Below are positions 55,166 through 63,549 of a stretch of 64,000 bases of DNA, piece by piece. This stretch comes from [Clostridium] leptum DSM 753 (GTDB lineage: Bacteria > Bacillota > Clostridia > Oscillospirales > Acutalibacteraceae), in NCBI GenBank assembly GCA_000154345.1, contig DS480345.1:202506-266505 (forward strand). The letters run 5' to 3'. The notes under the pieces were generated by a model that worked only from the letters and a program-made list of their open reading frames with translations, made no database searches and had not been told where the DNA came from. The position numbers and the translations under genes are program-made. How positions within the stretch are numbered: the first letter of the stretch is position 1; every line of letters begins with the position of its first letter.

Positions 55166-55853
55166 TTTTATACCCCACTCCCCAAATGGTTTTAATATAT
55201 TTTGGATTTTCCAGAGTATCACCTAATTTTTCCCGTAAACGTCGGATATGGACGGTGATTGTGTTATTCGATTTCGTGTAATACTCGTCTTTCCATATCC
55301 TGTGAAATAATTCCTCGCCGCTAATGACAATTCCCCTGTTCTCTAAAAGAATTTGCAAAATAGAGAACTCGGTAGGCGTCAATGAGATTGGCTTATCATT
55401 TAGTAGGCACTCATGTTTCTTTATATCCAGCGTTAGATTAGAATATAGAATGATATGCCGCTTTTCCTCTGGAAGGGTAACATTATACTTCTTATACCGC
55501 CGTAATTGAGATTTTACACGTGCGACCATTTCAAGGGGGCGGAATGGCTTTGTAATATAATCATCTGCGCCAAGAGTAAGCCCGGTGATTTTATCCGTTT
55601 CTGTGTCTTTCGCTGTCAACATGATGACAGGGTAAGTATAGCGTTCTCTAATCTTTTGACATAGGGTAAACCCGCTGATGTCGGGAAGCATAATATCTAA
55701 AATGGCAAGGTCAAGCGTGGTCGTATCGATACATTCCAATGCTTCCATTGCCGTATAGAACTTGAATACGGTATAGTTTTCGTTTTTTAGATAGACTTCT
55801 ATCAAGTCTGCAATTTCGACTTCATCATCGACAATCAATATTTTTTCAGACAT
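55152..55853 (-). CDS. vanR: VanR-type response regulator
   Basis: A 233-residue OmpR/PhoB-type regulator. The receiver domain starts MSEKILIVDDEVEIADLIEV with phosphoacceptor Asp53 (AILDIMLPD) and Lys in ADDYITKPFRP. The C-terminal winged helix ends ENPKYIKTIWGVGYKIEEK. The sequence is very like VanR. A TATAAT lies upstream near 55895 without a good -35, as expected for an activator-dependent promoter. It should autoregulate vanRS. Confidence 0.92.
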   Translation of the reverse strand: MSEKILIVDDEVEIADLIEVYLKNENYTVFKFYTAMEALECIDTTTLDLAILDIMLPDISGFTLCQKIRERYTYPVIMLTAKDTETDKITGLTLGADDYITKPFRPLEMVARVKSQLRRYKKYNVTLPEEKRHIILYSNLTLDIKKHECLLNDKPISLTPTEFSILQILLENRGIVISGEELFHRIWKDEYYTKSNNTITVHIRRLREKLGDTLENPKYIKTIWGVGYKIEEK

Positions 55854-55946
55854 ATTCTTAATCCTTTCCCAAGGGGTATTTTTACATTATATCAGCAAAA
55901 AGGTTTCTGTTTATTATTTCTTGCATGACAAAATATTAAGATTTTC

Positions 55947-56123
55947 CTAAGCCAGTATTTTTCGCCGCCTATCAATGGGCTTTTCCGCGTCCTTTGGTAT
56001 CAGCCACATACGGCTGAATTTTGCCACACCCGGTATACGGTTTTCCTCACATAATTTCTGTACGCGCCTTTCGGAAATGCCCCACTTTTTCGCAGCTTCC
56101 GGGGCAGAAATATATTCAAGCAT
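55947..56123 (-). CDS. excisionase-like helix-turn-helix protein
   Basis: A 58-residue MerR-like HTH protein: YISAPEAAKKWGISERRVQK then a CEENRIPGVAKF turn and a basic tail. Such proteins serve as excisionases or regulators in integrative elements. ATG 56123 follows AGGAGGG. It lies upstream of vanR on the same strand and is divergent from the recombinase operon, fitting a control role at both. Confidence 0.82.
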   Translation of the reverse strand: MLEYISAPEAAKKWGISERRVQKLCEENRIPGVAKFSRMWLIPKDAEKPIDRRRKILA

Positions 56124-56232
56124 TTTGTTTGCCCTCCTGTAAAGGTTTTCTTTTTGCTCTATTATATACGGTTGACCGAATAAACTCAATACACACTCGA
56201 TAAATTCACTGTCAATCAGCGTTACAACTTGA

Positions 56233-56417
56233 AAAATGCGACGCTTTTCTTTTACGTAATTTTGGCAAAATCGGGTGTATCTCCGTTGTAGGGAGTAAGG
56301 AAAGTTTTTTCTTAATTTTTTCTGAAATCTTCGTCAAAATCGCCTTGCGCGGTGTTGTAGGTAGTGAGAGGAATTTCAGAGGGTTTGGGATACTTCCCAA
56401 CAAGCAAAATGCGGCGC
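56233..56417. repeat. paired direct repeats upstream of the recombinase operon
   Basis: AAAATGCGACGC (56233-56244) recurs as AAAATGCGGCGC (56406-56417), and GTTGTAGGGAGTAAGGAA (56285-56302) recurs imperfectly at 56354-56373. The nested order suggests binding sites for the HTH protein or the recombinase. No gene occupies 56124-56497. Confidence 0.5.
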
Positions 56418-56497
56418 ATTTTACGAAAAGGGTACCCCTTTTCTATGCTTGCTAAGAAACTTATCACATTACAAAACAAGGAAAGGACGGGAAAGGA

Positions 56498-56755
56498 ATG
56501 GAAAGAAAATTAGAACAGGAAACAGCAGATTTTCAGCCAAAGCGCGGCAATCCGGCAAATGAAACGGTCACTTACAAAATCGGCGGCACATACTTTGAAG
56601 TGTCTACCGCATGCGGCGGCTCTGAACCGCTTTTTGAGAAGATGAAGCGGCTCATAAAATCAGAATCCGTCAAAACGCCTACTGACAAAAAAGAAAAGGT
56701 CCGCTATAATAAAGACAGCAGCCTGTCTGTCGGGCGTTCATTACAGGAGGAATGA
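56498..56755 (+). CDS. TnpW-like transposon protein
   Basis: An 85-residue protein with the conserved core TVTYKIGGTYFEVSTACGG followed by KMKRLIKSES, as in TnpW-type proteins found beside serine recombinases of Tn4451-like elements. Function is unknown. It ends five bases before the recombinase gene and shares its transcript. Confidence 0.7.
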   Translation: MERKLEQETADFQPKRGNPANETVTYKIGGTYFEVSTACGGSEPLFEKMKRLIKSESVKTPTDKKEKVRYNKDSSLSVGRSLQEE

Positions 56756-56759
56756 ACAC

Positions 56760-58412
56760 ATGACAGCAAATACATATAAGCCCGAACAGATAACAGCATT
56801 ATACGCCCGTTTAAGTCAAGAGGACGCGCTTGACGGAGACAGCAACAGCATTGTCAATCAGAAAGCGGTTTTATCCAAATATGCCGCTGACAATGGCTTT
56901 TCCAATCCAGTATTTTTTATCGACGACGGCGTTTCCGGCGTAACGTTTGACAGACCGAATTTCAACCGCATGATAGCGGAGATTGAAGCGGGAAACGTGG
57001 GAACGGTCATAGTCAAGGATATGTCGCGGCTCGGACGTGACTATCTGAAAGTCGGCTACTATACGGAAATCTTTTTGGTAGAACGCGACGTGCGCTATAT
57101 CGCAATCAACGACGGCGTGGACAGCGCAAAAGGCGACAATGATTTTACCCCTTTTCGCAATCTGTTTAACGATTTTTACGCCAAAGATACCAGTAAAAAG
57201 GTACGGGCAATCAAGAAAGCGCAAGGCATGGCGGGGGAACATCTGACAAAGCCGCCCTATGGCTACAAGGTTGACCCGAATGATAAGAAACAATGGATTG
57301 TAGATGAAGAAGCCGCCGCTGTGGTAAAGAGAATTTTTGACTTATGCGTTGCCGGAAAAGGGCCTATGCAGATAGCGAAAATTCTAAAAACAGAAAAGAC
57401 GCTGACAGTGAAAGCCTACTATGCAAAGCGGAAAGACAAGCCGCTTCCCGAAAATCCATATCACTGGAACGATAATAGTGTTGTCGGGATTTTAGAGCGT
57501 ATGGATTATTGCGGGCATACGGTAAATTTCAAGAGTTATTCCAAATCGCACAAACTGAAAAAGCGGATTCCTACTACAAAGGAGCAACAGGCGATTTTCC
57601 GCAATACACATGAAGCAATCGTCGAGGAAGCTGTCTTTGAACGGGTACAAGAGTTAAGAGCAAACAAACGCCGCCCCACAAAGGCAGAGCGGCAAGGGTT
57701 ATTCTCCGGCTTGGTTTACTGTGCCGATTGCGGGAGTAAGCTGCACTTTGCTACCTGTAAGAATTTTAATGGCTCACAAGACCATTACCGCTGTGAGAAT
57801 TACAAGAGCAATACGGGAAGCTGTACGGCGCACTTCATCAGAGAAGAAGTCCTAAAAACAATCGTCCTCCAACGGATATTTGCGGTAACGGCGTTGTTCT
57901 ATGAGGACATTTCCGCATTTATGGAACTGATACGGAAACAGCGGTTTGATGAAGCGGAAAAAGAGATGAAGCGCAAGCGTCGGGAAGTCGGACAGGCAAG
58001 GAAACGGATTGCGGAGCTTGACCGGATTTTCAAGCGGATTTATGAGGACGATATAAACGGAACCATCAGCCATGAACGCTTTTTGAAGCTGTCCGCAGAG
58101 TATGAAGCGGAGCAAAGGGAATTGACAGAAAAGGTAAATGCCGAACAGAAAGAAGTCGATACCTACGAACAGAACAAAAGCGATTTTGACAGCTTCGCCC
58201 TCATTATCCGTAAGTATGTGGGGATAACGGAATTGACGCCCACAATCGTCAATGAGTTTATCAAGAAAATCATTGTCCATGCGCCGGAAAAAGTGAATGG
58301 CAAGCGTTTTCAGAAAGTGGACATTGTTTTTAACTTTGTCGGAGAAATCCATTTGCCGACTGACCCGCAGACAGAGCAGGAAGCAACGAATGAGCAGGAA
58401 AAGACGGCATAG
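56760..58412 (+). CDS. large serine recombinase (TnpX-like)
   Basis: A 550-residue site-specific recombinase. The resolvase domain is at 1-150, with the catalytic serine in ALYARLSQEDALDGDSNSI and VKDMSRLGRDYLKVG. Then come the recombinase domain (about 165-280), a zinc ribbon (YCADCGSKLHF with later YRCENYKS and Cys), a coiled coil (about 395-465) and a DUF4368-type C-terminus. It should excise and insert the element using the serine as nucleophile. GGAGG precedes the ATG. Confidence 0.95.
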   Translation: MTANTYKPEQITALYARLSQEDALDGDSNSIVNQKAVLSKYAADNGFSNPVFFIDDGVSGVTFDRPNFNRMIAEIEAGNVGTVIVKDMSRLGRDYLKVGYYTEIFLVERDVRYIAINDGVDSAKGDNDFTPFRNLFNDFYAKDTSKKVRAIKKAQGMAGEHLTKPPYGYKVDPNDKKQWIVDEEAAAVVKRIFDLCVAGKGPMQIAKILKTEKTLTVKAYYAKRKDKPLPENPYHWNDNSVVGILERMDYCGHTVNFKSYSKSHKLKKRIPTTKEQQAIFRNTHEAIVEEAVFERVQELRANKRRPTKAERQGLFSGLVYCADCGSKLHFATCKNFNGSQDHYRCENYKSNTGSCTAHFIREEVLKTIVLQRIFAVTALFYEDISAFMELIRKQRFDEAEKEMKRKRREVGQARKRIAELDRIFKRIYEDDINGTISHERFLKLSAEYEAEQRELTEKVNAEQKEVDTYEQNKSDFDSFALIIRKYVGITELTPTIVNEFIKKIIVHAPEKVNGKRFQKVDIVFNFVGEIHLPTDPQTEQEATNEQEKTA

Positions 58413-58611
58413 CCCTTGTTATGGGGCTACGCCGCCTAATCGAAAATTACTTCCTTGTAACCGAAAACACTTGCTTTTACGCCGCTTTTGAGAAGGTATT
58501 TAATTTTTGTACTAAAAAACGGGCTCCCGCTGTCAGCGCTATCCCTCCGTCACCAGTTCAGGCCTGGAAAGCTTCCCCGCAGCCAGGCTTCCGCCTCCGG
58601 AAGCCTGTGGG

Positions 58612-59286
58612 TCAGCAGAAGGCCCGCCAAAAGCGCCAGCGCCAAAACCAGCAGAAGCAAAAAGGCCGGCAAGGCCTTTTTGCTGTTTTTTCCCTTTTTG
58701 CCGAAGGCTTTCCCGGCGCCGCGCCAAAGGCTGTCTCTGAGGCCGGCCGGGCTGCGGCTCCCGCCGCCTCCTCACTCCGCTTGATTTCCTCCTGAAGCTC
58801 CCTGGCCCGCCGCTGCGGGTCCTTTCTCTGTTCAAGCCGGCCGACCGCCAGGGAAAGGCCGTACTTTTTTTGAAGCAGCTCTGTCACCTGCCGGTCAAAA
58901 AGCGCTTCCACAGCCCCTGGGTCGTCCGGAAGCAGCAGCAAGGACTGCCGCCCGCTTTCCAAAAAGAAGCCCTCGGGGCGGCCGTGATCCTCTGTCAGGG
59001 AAACGCCGTTTCGGAACACCGGCGGGTTCACGCTGGACAGAGGCTGCGACAAAAGCTTGGCGGCCTGCCGGGCGGCGTTCCGCTCATCCGGCCTGGACAG
59101 TCCGCCGACTACCAGCAGCAGATTCCGCCGGGATACCCCCTTTTCCAGAGCGGCCGCCAGCTCCTCCGGGCTGGTGGCCGCCGTTACTTCGGCGATGATT
59201 ACGCCCAGGCCGCCCAGCAGCTCCTCCAGCAGTTCCTCCAGCTGGCCCGTACGGCCCGCCAAATAAAATATCAGCTCACATTTCAT
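58612..59286 (-). CDS. MoCF/CinA-like membrane protein, apparently frameshifted near its 3' end
   Basis: Residues 1-145 resemble the MoCF/CinA N-terminal domain: VIIAEVTAATSPEELAAALE, LLLVVGGLSRPDE, then GFFLESGRQSLLLLPDDPGAVE. The frame ends in an unlikely Cys/Trp/Arg-rich tail. The -1 frame instead gives KKGKNSKKALPAFLLLLV, a clean membrane helix, and a natural stop at 58550. The shift probably lies at the A/T runs of 58681-58701 or slightly upstream. Whether this is mutation, sequencing error or programmed slippage is open. It is the last gene after nifS, thiI and srtB. Confidence 0.55.
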   Translation of the reverse strand: MKCELIFYLAGRTGQLEELLEELLGGLGVIIAEVTAATSPEELAAALEKGVSRRNLLLVVGGLSRPDERNAARQAAKLLSQPLSSVNPPVFRNGVSLTEDHGRPEGFFLESGRQSLLLLPDDPGAVEALFDRQVTELLQKKYGLSLAVGRLEQRKDPQRRARELQEEIKRSEEAAGAAARPASETAFGAAPGKPSAKREKTAKRPCRPFCFCWFWRWRFWRAFC

Positions 59287-59310
59287 AGATCGTTTCTGTT
59301 TCCTCTCCGG

Positions 59311-60195
59311 TCAATTATCCCCCGGCATAACGGGATCCGGGTTGACTTCCGCCTGCGCGATGTCCACAGTGCTGCTCTCCCCTTCCCGCACCCGGCGGGC
59401 ATACACCACGGTACGGTAATTCTCCTGCTCATAGGAACAGGTGGAAAGGGTCAAAATCTGGTCGCTGCCCTCCACCTCCACAGGACAATCAATCAGGGAG
59501 CGGCTTCTGACCTGCTCCACATATTCCAGGAAGCTTTCCTCAGACGCGAACTCTCCCTGCAGGTAGGGGAACGGCGTGCCCTGGCTCGCCAGAGTATTCA
59601 CCTTGATCACCGCGAAAACCTTCCAGGTGCCGCTGCGGTAAATATCGTCAAAAATGATCACCGGATTCTGCTTATAAAACTCCAGATCCCCATACTTGAG
59701 AATTGCCGCAAACTGGCTTCCGTCGTTCATATTGTGCCCGTGCAGGATCACATTCTTCGAGTTTACCCCGTTGACGCAGGAGGCGTCCAGGAAAATACTG
59801 CCGTAGCGGTCGTCATTCTTCAGGTAATCCCGGTAAAGGTAAAATTCCGGGTCTTCTCCCTCCGCCGACTGCAGCACCGGATAGTCAATGGGGGTATTCG
59901 GCACGGTGATCCATCCCTTAATATCCGGGTTCAGCGCCCGCAGCTCATCAAATTTTGACAGGGTTCCCTCGCTGTTTACTTCCTCCGAGGATGTAGTATC
60001 CTCTACCCCCCGGGTAGGATAAATCTGCTGGATTTCAACACTCTTCTGGTTATGCTGATAAGGCTCCCAAAGCAGATAATACACCAGCATACCCGCCGAA
60101 ACCACAAACACCACAGAGCAGAGCACCAGCAGAAAAATTCTCAGCCTTTCTTTCCAGCTTTTTTTCGGCTTTGCCATCGCGTGCTTCAACGCCAT
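59311..60195 (-). CDS. class B sortase
   Basis: A 294-residue transpeptidase that joins sorted surface proteins to the cell wall. N-terminal anchor helix (about 18-42), then the sortase barrel with GWITVPNTPIDYPVLQ, the catalytic His154 in ILHGHNM, Cys253 in LSTCSYE and Arg261 in YRTVVYARR. No substrate gene adjoins it. It lies 25 bases after thiI in a tight run. Confidence 0.95.
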   Translation of the reverse strand: MALKHAMAKPKKSWKERLRIFLLVLCSVVFVVSAGMLVYYLLWEPYQHNQKSVEIQQIYPTRGVEDTTSSEEVNSEGTLSKFDELRALNPDIKGWITVPNTPIDYPVLQSAEGEDPEFYLYRDYLKNDDRYGSIFLDASCVNGVNSKNVILHGHNMNDGSQFAAILKYGDLEFYKQNPVIIFDDIYRSGTWKVFAVIKVNTLASQGTPFPYLQGEFASEESFLEYVEQVRSRSLIDCPVEVEGSDQILTLSTCSYEQENYRTVVYARRVREGESSTVDIAQAEVNPDPVMPGDN

Positions 60196-60220
60196 CCACC
60201 TCGCTTGTCAAGTTATCAGG

Positions 60221-61405
60221 TTATTCCTTCGCATATCCGATCTTCGTCATCACGGCCTGATCCGCCGCTTCCCGGAGCATTTCCTCCCACTCCACGCCGG
60301 ATTCCGCCAGCTCCACAAATTTCAGCACCGGCCTGGTGCGGGGATGCTTCGGCGTGAACACGGTGCAGCAGTCCTCATAGGGCTGAATGGAAATGTCAAA
60401 GGCCTCGATTTTCCGGGAAATCCGGACGATCTCCTCCTTGTCCATACCGATCAAGGGCCGGAATACCGGCAGGCCGGCCGCCGCGTCGGTGCAGGCAATG
60501 GCGTGAATCGTCTGGCTCGCCACCTGCCCCAGGCTTTCCCCGGTAATCAGGGCGGCACAGCCCTCCCGCATCCCGATATGGGAAGCGATTTTTATCATCA
60601 TGCGGCGCATGATGATAGTGAACAGCTCCTCCGGGCACCGGGCCTGGATCGTCTCCTGTATTTTGGTAAAGGGCACGGTGAACAGCCGCATCCGGCCGCT
60701 GTATTCCGAAACCCTGGCCAGCAGCTCCTTAACCTTTTCCTCCGCCCGCTCGCTGGTATAGGGCGGGCTGGCAAAGTGCACCGCCGTCAGCTCAACGCCC
60801 CGCTTAGCCATCATCCAGGCCGCCACCGGGCTGTCGATGCCGCCGGAAATCAAAACCGCTGCCTTGCCGCCGGTTCCCACCGGGATTCCTCCGGCTCCGC
60901 GCTCGGCTTCTCCGCGGACATAGGCTCCAAAATCCCGGATCTCCACGGTGACGGTAATATCCGGCTCGTGGACGTCCACCGACAGATTCGGAAACCGTTC
61001 CAGCAGATACCCGCCGGTCTCCGCGCAGATGGCGGGGGATTTCAGCGGGAAAGCCTTATCGGAGCGCTTGGCCTCTACCTTAAAGGTGGACGCCTCCTCC
61101 AGCGCCTCTTTCAAATACTCCGCCGCGGTCCGGTTGATATCGTCCATGTCCTTTTTCGCCATGCAGGCCCGGGAATAGGCCGCAATACCGAACACCTTGC
61201 CGACCCTTTCGCAGGCGTCGTCTAAATCCACGTCCTCCTCCAGGGGCCGCACATAGATAGTGGACTGGGCGCTCCTCACCTCAAATTTTCCCAGGGGCGC
61301 TAAATGCCTCTTAATGTTCTTCATCAGCACATCCTCAAAGGTGCGCCGGTTCAGCCCCTTCAGGGCGATCTCTCCAACCTTGATTAAAATTAACTCCTGC
61401 TTCAT
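60221..61405 (-). CDS. thiI: tRNA 4-thiouridine synthase
   Basis: A 394-residue enzyme that thiolates U8 of tRNA. Ferredoxin-like and THUMP domains (1-165), then the PP-loop AVLISGGIDSPVAAWMMAKRG and a C-terminal part with CCTVFTPKHPRTRP; no rhodanese domain, as usual in Firmicutes. ATG 61405 follows AAGGAG. The upstream cysteine desulfurase supplies sulfur. Confidence 0.95.
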   Translation of the reverse strand: MKQELILIKVGEIALKGLNRRTFEDVLMKNIKRHLAPLGKFEVRSAQSTIYVRPLEEDVDLDDACERVGKVFGIAAYSRACMAKKDMDDINRTAAEYLKEALEEASTFKVEAKRSDKAFPLKSPAICAETGGYLLERFPNLSVDVHEPDITVTVEIRDFGAYVRGEAERGAGGIPVGTGGKAAVLISGGIDSPVAAWMMAKRGVELTAVHFASPPYTSERAEEKVKELLARVSEYSGRMRLFTVPFTKIQETIQARCPEELFTIIMRRMMIKIASHIGMREGCAALITGESLGQVASQTIHAIACTDAAAGLPVFRPLIGMDKEEIVRISRKIEAFDISIQPYEDCCTVFTPKHPRTRPVLKFVELAESGVEWEEMLREAADQAVMTKIGYAKE

Positions 61406-61631
61406 ACTCAGGCTCCTTATATTCAACAGTTCTTCCGTTTTTTACCGCGCAGGCAAAACACCGGCTCAGCTCCGCCGAAGGCCGGCAGACTCAAAACCCG
61501 TTTACCGCCTCTTTCATGCTTTCCTTTTTCCGGCCGCAAAAGCCTTCGGTTGGCGCCGGACCCAAATTCAAGCCCGGCAACACAGCGGCTTGCCGCTTGA
61601 TACCGGCCGGGCCAGCCAAACCGAATCGGCC

Positions 61632-62023
61632 CCCTCCGCCGGGGCGCCCGCGTCCCGCTCGATGCTTTCCCGGGAAAGGCTTACCCGGATCGCCGAGGAA
61701 ATTCGGCTGTCTGGCAGGCCGCAGGCCAGGATCCGGCGGCTATCTCCTGGCTCTGGCCAGGCAGGCCAGGCCCTCCCGCACGCCCTCCGCCGGGGCGCCC
61801 GCGTCCCGCTCGATGCTTTCCCGGGAAAGGCTTACCCGGATCGCCGAGGAAATTCGGCTGTCCGGCAGGCCGCAGGCCAGGATCCGGCGGCTATCTCCTG
61901 GCTCTGGCCAGGCAGGCCAGGCCCTCCCGCACGCCTTCCGCCAGGGCGTCCGCGTCCCGCTTGGTGCTTTCCCGGGAAAAGCTTACCCGGATTGCCGAGG
62001 AAATTCGGCTGTCCGGCAGGCCG
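61632..62023. repeat. 151-bp tandem amplification of the cysteine desulfurase 3' end
   Basis: Three copies with a 151-base period: 61632-61780, 61783-61931 and the in-gene copy 61932-62023. The two downstream copies differ at about one position, while the gene copy differs from them at about ten. Each unit encodes the RISSAIRVSFSRES-type C-terminus with its stop, so the extra copies lie after the real stop and fill most of 61406-61890. Confidence 0.93.
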
Positions 62024-63030
62024 GCCGCTTTCAGCACATGGCTTTGCTTTCCTTTCGCACAGGCGGATCCGGAGGATACATAGATTCCCCGCTGAGCCAG
62101 AAAATGCAGCATGGTTTCGCTGCGGATCCCCAAAGCGGAAAAATTCAGCAGATAGGGGAGCCCCTCCACCGGGGAATTGACCTCCACGCCTTCCAGCCCG
62201 GACAGCTTTTGGAGCGTGTAATCCCGCAGCTTTTCCATACGGCTATAGGCCTGCCGCCAATCCGGAAGCTCCTCCACCGCCGCGCCAAGCCCGGCGATCA
62301 AGGGGGCGGCCTCAGTGCCTGGGCGCAGCTCCCGTTCCTGGCCGCCGCCGAAGGTTCTGGGTAGAATCCTGGCATTTTTACTTACATATAAAGCCCCGAC
62401 GCCTTTCGGGCCGTGAATTTTATGCCCGCTGACCGTCAGCAGGTCGATCCCCAGCTTCTCCGGCCTAAGCGGAAGCTTGCCGTAAGCCTGAACCCCATCC
62501 ACATGAACCAGCGCCGGCGCGCCGGCCCGTTTCACCGCCTTTTTCAAGACCTCGATAGGCTGAATCGAGCCAAGCTCGTTATTAACCGCCATCACGCTTA
62601 TCAAAATCGTATCGCCGGTCACCGCTTTCAAAACCGCTTCTTCCGGAACACGTCCGTCCGCATCTGGAGTTAGGAACACCACCTCAAAGCCTTCCTTTTC
62701 CAGCTGTCTCATCGGCTCAAGAACCGACGGATGCTCGATGGCCGTGGTCACGATTCGCTTTCCCCGCCGGCGGCCCGCGGCCGCGCCGCCCAGCACCGCC
62801 AGGTTATTCGCCTCGGTGCCGCCGGAGGTAAAGATAATTTCCCTAGGCTGGGCGCTCAAGGAAACGGCTACCGCCTGCCTGGCATGGGCGACCTCTCTTT
62901 GGGCCTCCAGCCCCTTTTTATGCAGCGAGGACGGATTGCCATAGCACTGGGTCATCAGCTCCAGCACCTTTTCCGCGCTTTTTTCGCACACCCGGGTGGT
63001 GGCGCTGTTGTCCAAATAGATTTCCTCCAA
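61891..63030 (-). CDS. cysteine desulfurase (NifS/IscS-like)
   Basis: A 379-residue PLP enzyme that takes sulfur from cysteine as a persulfide. It has YLDNSATTRVCEKSAEKVLE, the PLP lysine of SGHKIHGPKGVGALY and the active cysteine in YVSSGSACAKGKQSHVL. It lies upstream of thiI on the same strand, the NifZ-ThiI pairing known for tRNA thiolation. The 485-base gap between them is filled by copies of its own 3' end. Confidence 0.96.
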   Translation of the reverse strand: MEEIYLDNSATTRVCEKSAEKVLELMTQCYGNPSSLHKKGLEAQREVAHARQAVAVSLSAQPREIIFTSGGTEANNLAVLGGAAAGRRRGKRIVTTAIEHPSVLEPMRQLEKEGFEVVFLTPDADGRVPEEAVLKAVTGDTILISVMAVNNELGSIQPIEVLKKAVKRAGAPALVHVDGVQAYGKLPLRPEKLGIDLLTVSGHKIHGPKGVGALYVSKNARILPRTFGGGQERELRPGTEAAPLIAGLGAAVEELPDWRQAYSRMEKLRDYTLQKLSGLEGVEVNSPVEGLPYLLNFSALGIRSETMLHFLAQRGIYVSSGSACAKGKQSHVLKAAGLPDSRISSAIRVSFSRESTKRDADALAEGVREGLACLARARR

Positions 63031-63107
63031 GAGAGTCCCTCCAGCCGATACGAATTGATCAGTCTATTTTCCGGGCTCGACGGCCCGGAATTTCTAAAGA
63101 CAGGTTT

Positions 63108-63136
63108 ATTATACAACAAATATAAAAACCAGGCAA
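63108..63136 (-). promoter_or_regulatory. cysteine desulfurase promoter
   Basis: On the minus strand TTGCCT (63136-63131), 17-base spacer, TATAAT (63113-63108). A perfect palindrome CCAGGCAAAT-AA-ATTTGCCTGG (63129-63150) covers the -35, so it may be an operator. Confidence 0.8.
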
Positions 63137-63173
63137 ATAAATTTGCCTGGCAGAAAAAGACGGAATAGATTAA

Positions 63174-63207
63174 CGGCGCCTGTGTGCAGCAGGCGCCGCT
63201 TTTTCAG
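63174..63207 (+). terminator. orphan plus-strand terminator
   Basis: CGGCGCCTG / CAGGCGCCG stem, seven-base loop, then CTTTTTC. No plus-strand gene precedes it; it may insulate the following regulator from upstream readthrough. Confidence 0.65.
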
Positions 63208-63268
63208 GGGTATTCCAAGACACGGGCAAGCCCGCCGGAATAAGCAAAATTCAAATCTATAAAAATCT

Positions 63269-63315
63269 TTATGGGGGTTATATTCCCTTAATACTAAAGA
63301 TTATAACCCCCATAA
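63269..63315. promoter_or_regulatory. large perfect palindrome upstream of the XRE gene
   Basis: TTATGGGGGTTATA (63269-63282) and its exact complement (63302-63315), 14 bp each, spaced by 19 bases. A further GATATGGGGGAA half site lies at 63329-63340, just before the ribosome site. Position and symmetry suggest an operator, possibly for the adjacent HTH protein. Confidence 0.65.
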
Positions 63316-63346
63316 TAATCATTGTCAAGATATGGGGGAATGTTTT

Positions 63347-63547
63347 ATGATTATATTTAACAATTTGTGGATAACTATGAAGAAAAGGAAAATAAGCACA
63401 TACCAATTAAGAGAAAAGACCGGGATCGACAGTAAAACCATCCGTAGATTGAAGGCCAATGAAAATATCGAAACAAAGACTTTAAACAAGTTATGTACAG
63501 CGCTGAATTGTAAGCTTGAAGATATTGCGGAATATGTGCAAGATTAA
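63347..63547 (+). CDS. small XRE/Cro-type HTH regulator
   Basis: A 66-residue DNA-binding protein that is nearly all one Cro/C1 helix-turn-helix: MKKRKISTYQLREKTGIDSK then TIRRLKANENIETKTLNKLC. ATG 63347 follows GGGGGAA. Its stop lies directly before the frame of a second HTH protein. Autoregulation through the palindrome is inferred. Confidence 0.85.
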   Translation: MIIFNNLWITMKKRKISTYQLREKTGIDSKTIRRLKANENIETKTLNKLCTALNCKLEDIAEYVQD

Positions 63548-63549
63548 AA

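Larger units (their letters stand above)
51240..58510. mobile_element. serine-recombinase mobile element carrying vanR-vanS-vanY
   Basis: A block of about 7.3 kb differs from its surroundings: it is clearly AT-richer with different codon use. It holds a large serine recombinase, a TnpW-like protein, an excisionase-like HTH protein, Tn916-type sigma-like and HTH proteins, a RepA remnant and repeat modules. Cargo is vanR-vanS-vanY. No relaxase or conjugation genes are present, so it looks mobilisable at best or a decayed remnant. Ends are approximate: the left lies near 51165-51285 and the right between the recombinase stop (58412) and the end of the next chromosomal gene (58550). I could not identify a target duplication. 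Confidence 0.8.

Noticed and set aside
58681..58701. Classic X-XXY-YYZ slippery heptamer for programmed -1 shifting
   Set aside because: AAAAAAC is present but not in the phase of the upstream frame, so a programmed shift is not supported beyond the plain A runs.
61516..62364. Long plus-strand frames across the repeat array
   Set aside because: They lie opposite the cysteine desulfurase gene and its repeats, owe their length to the repeated GC-rich sequence, and lack start signals.
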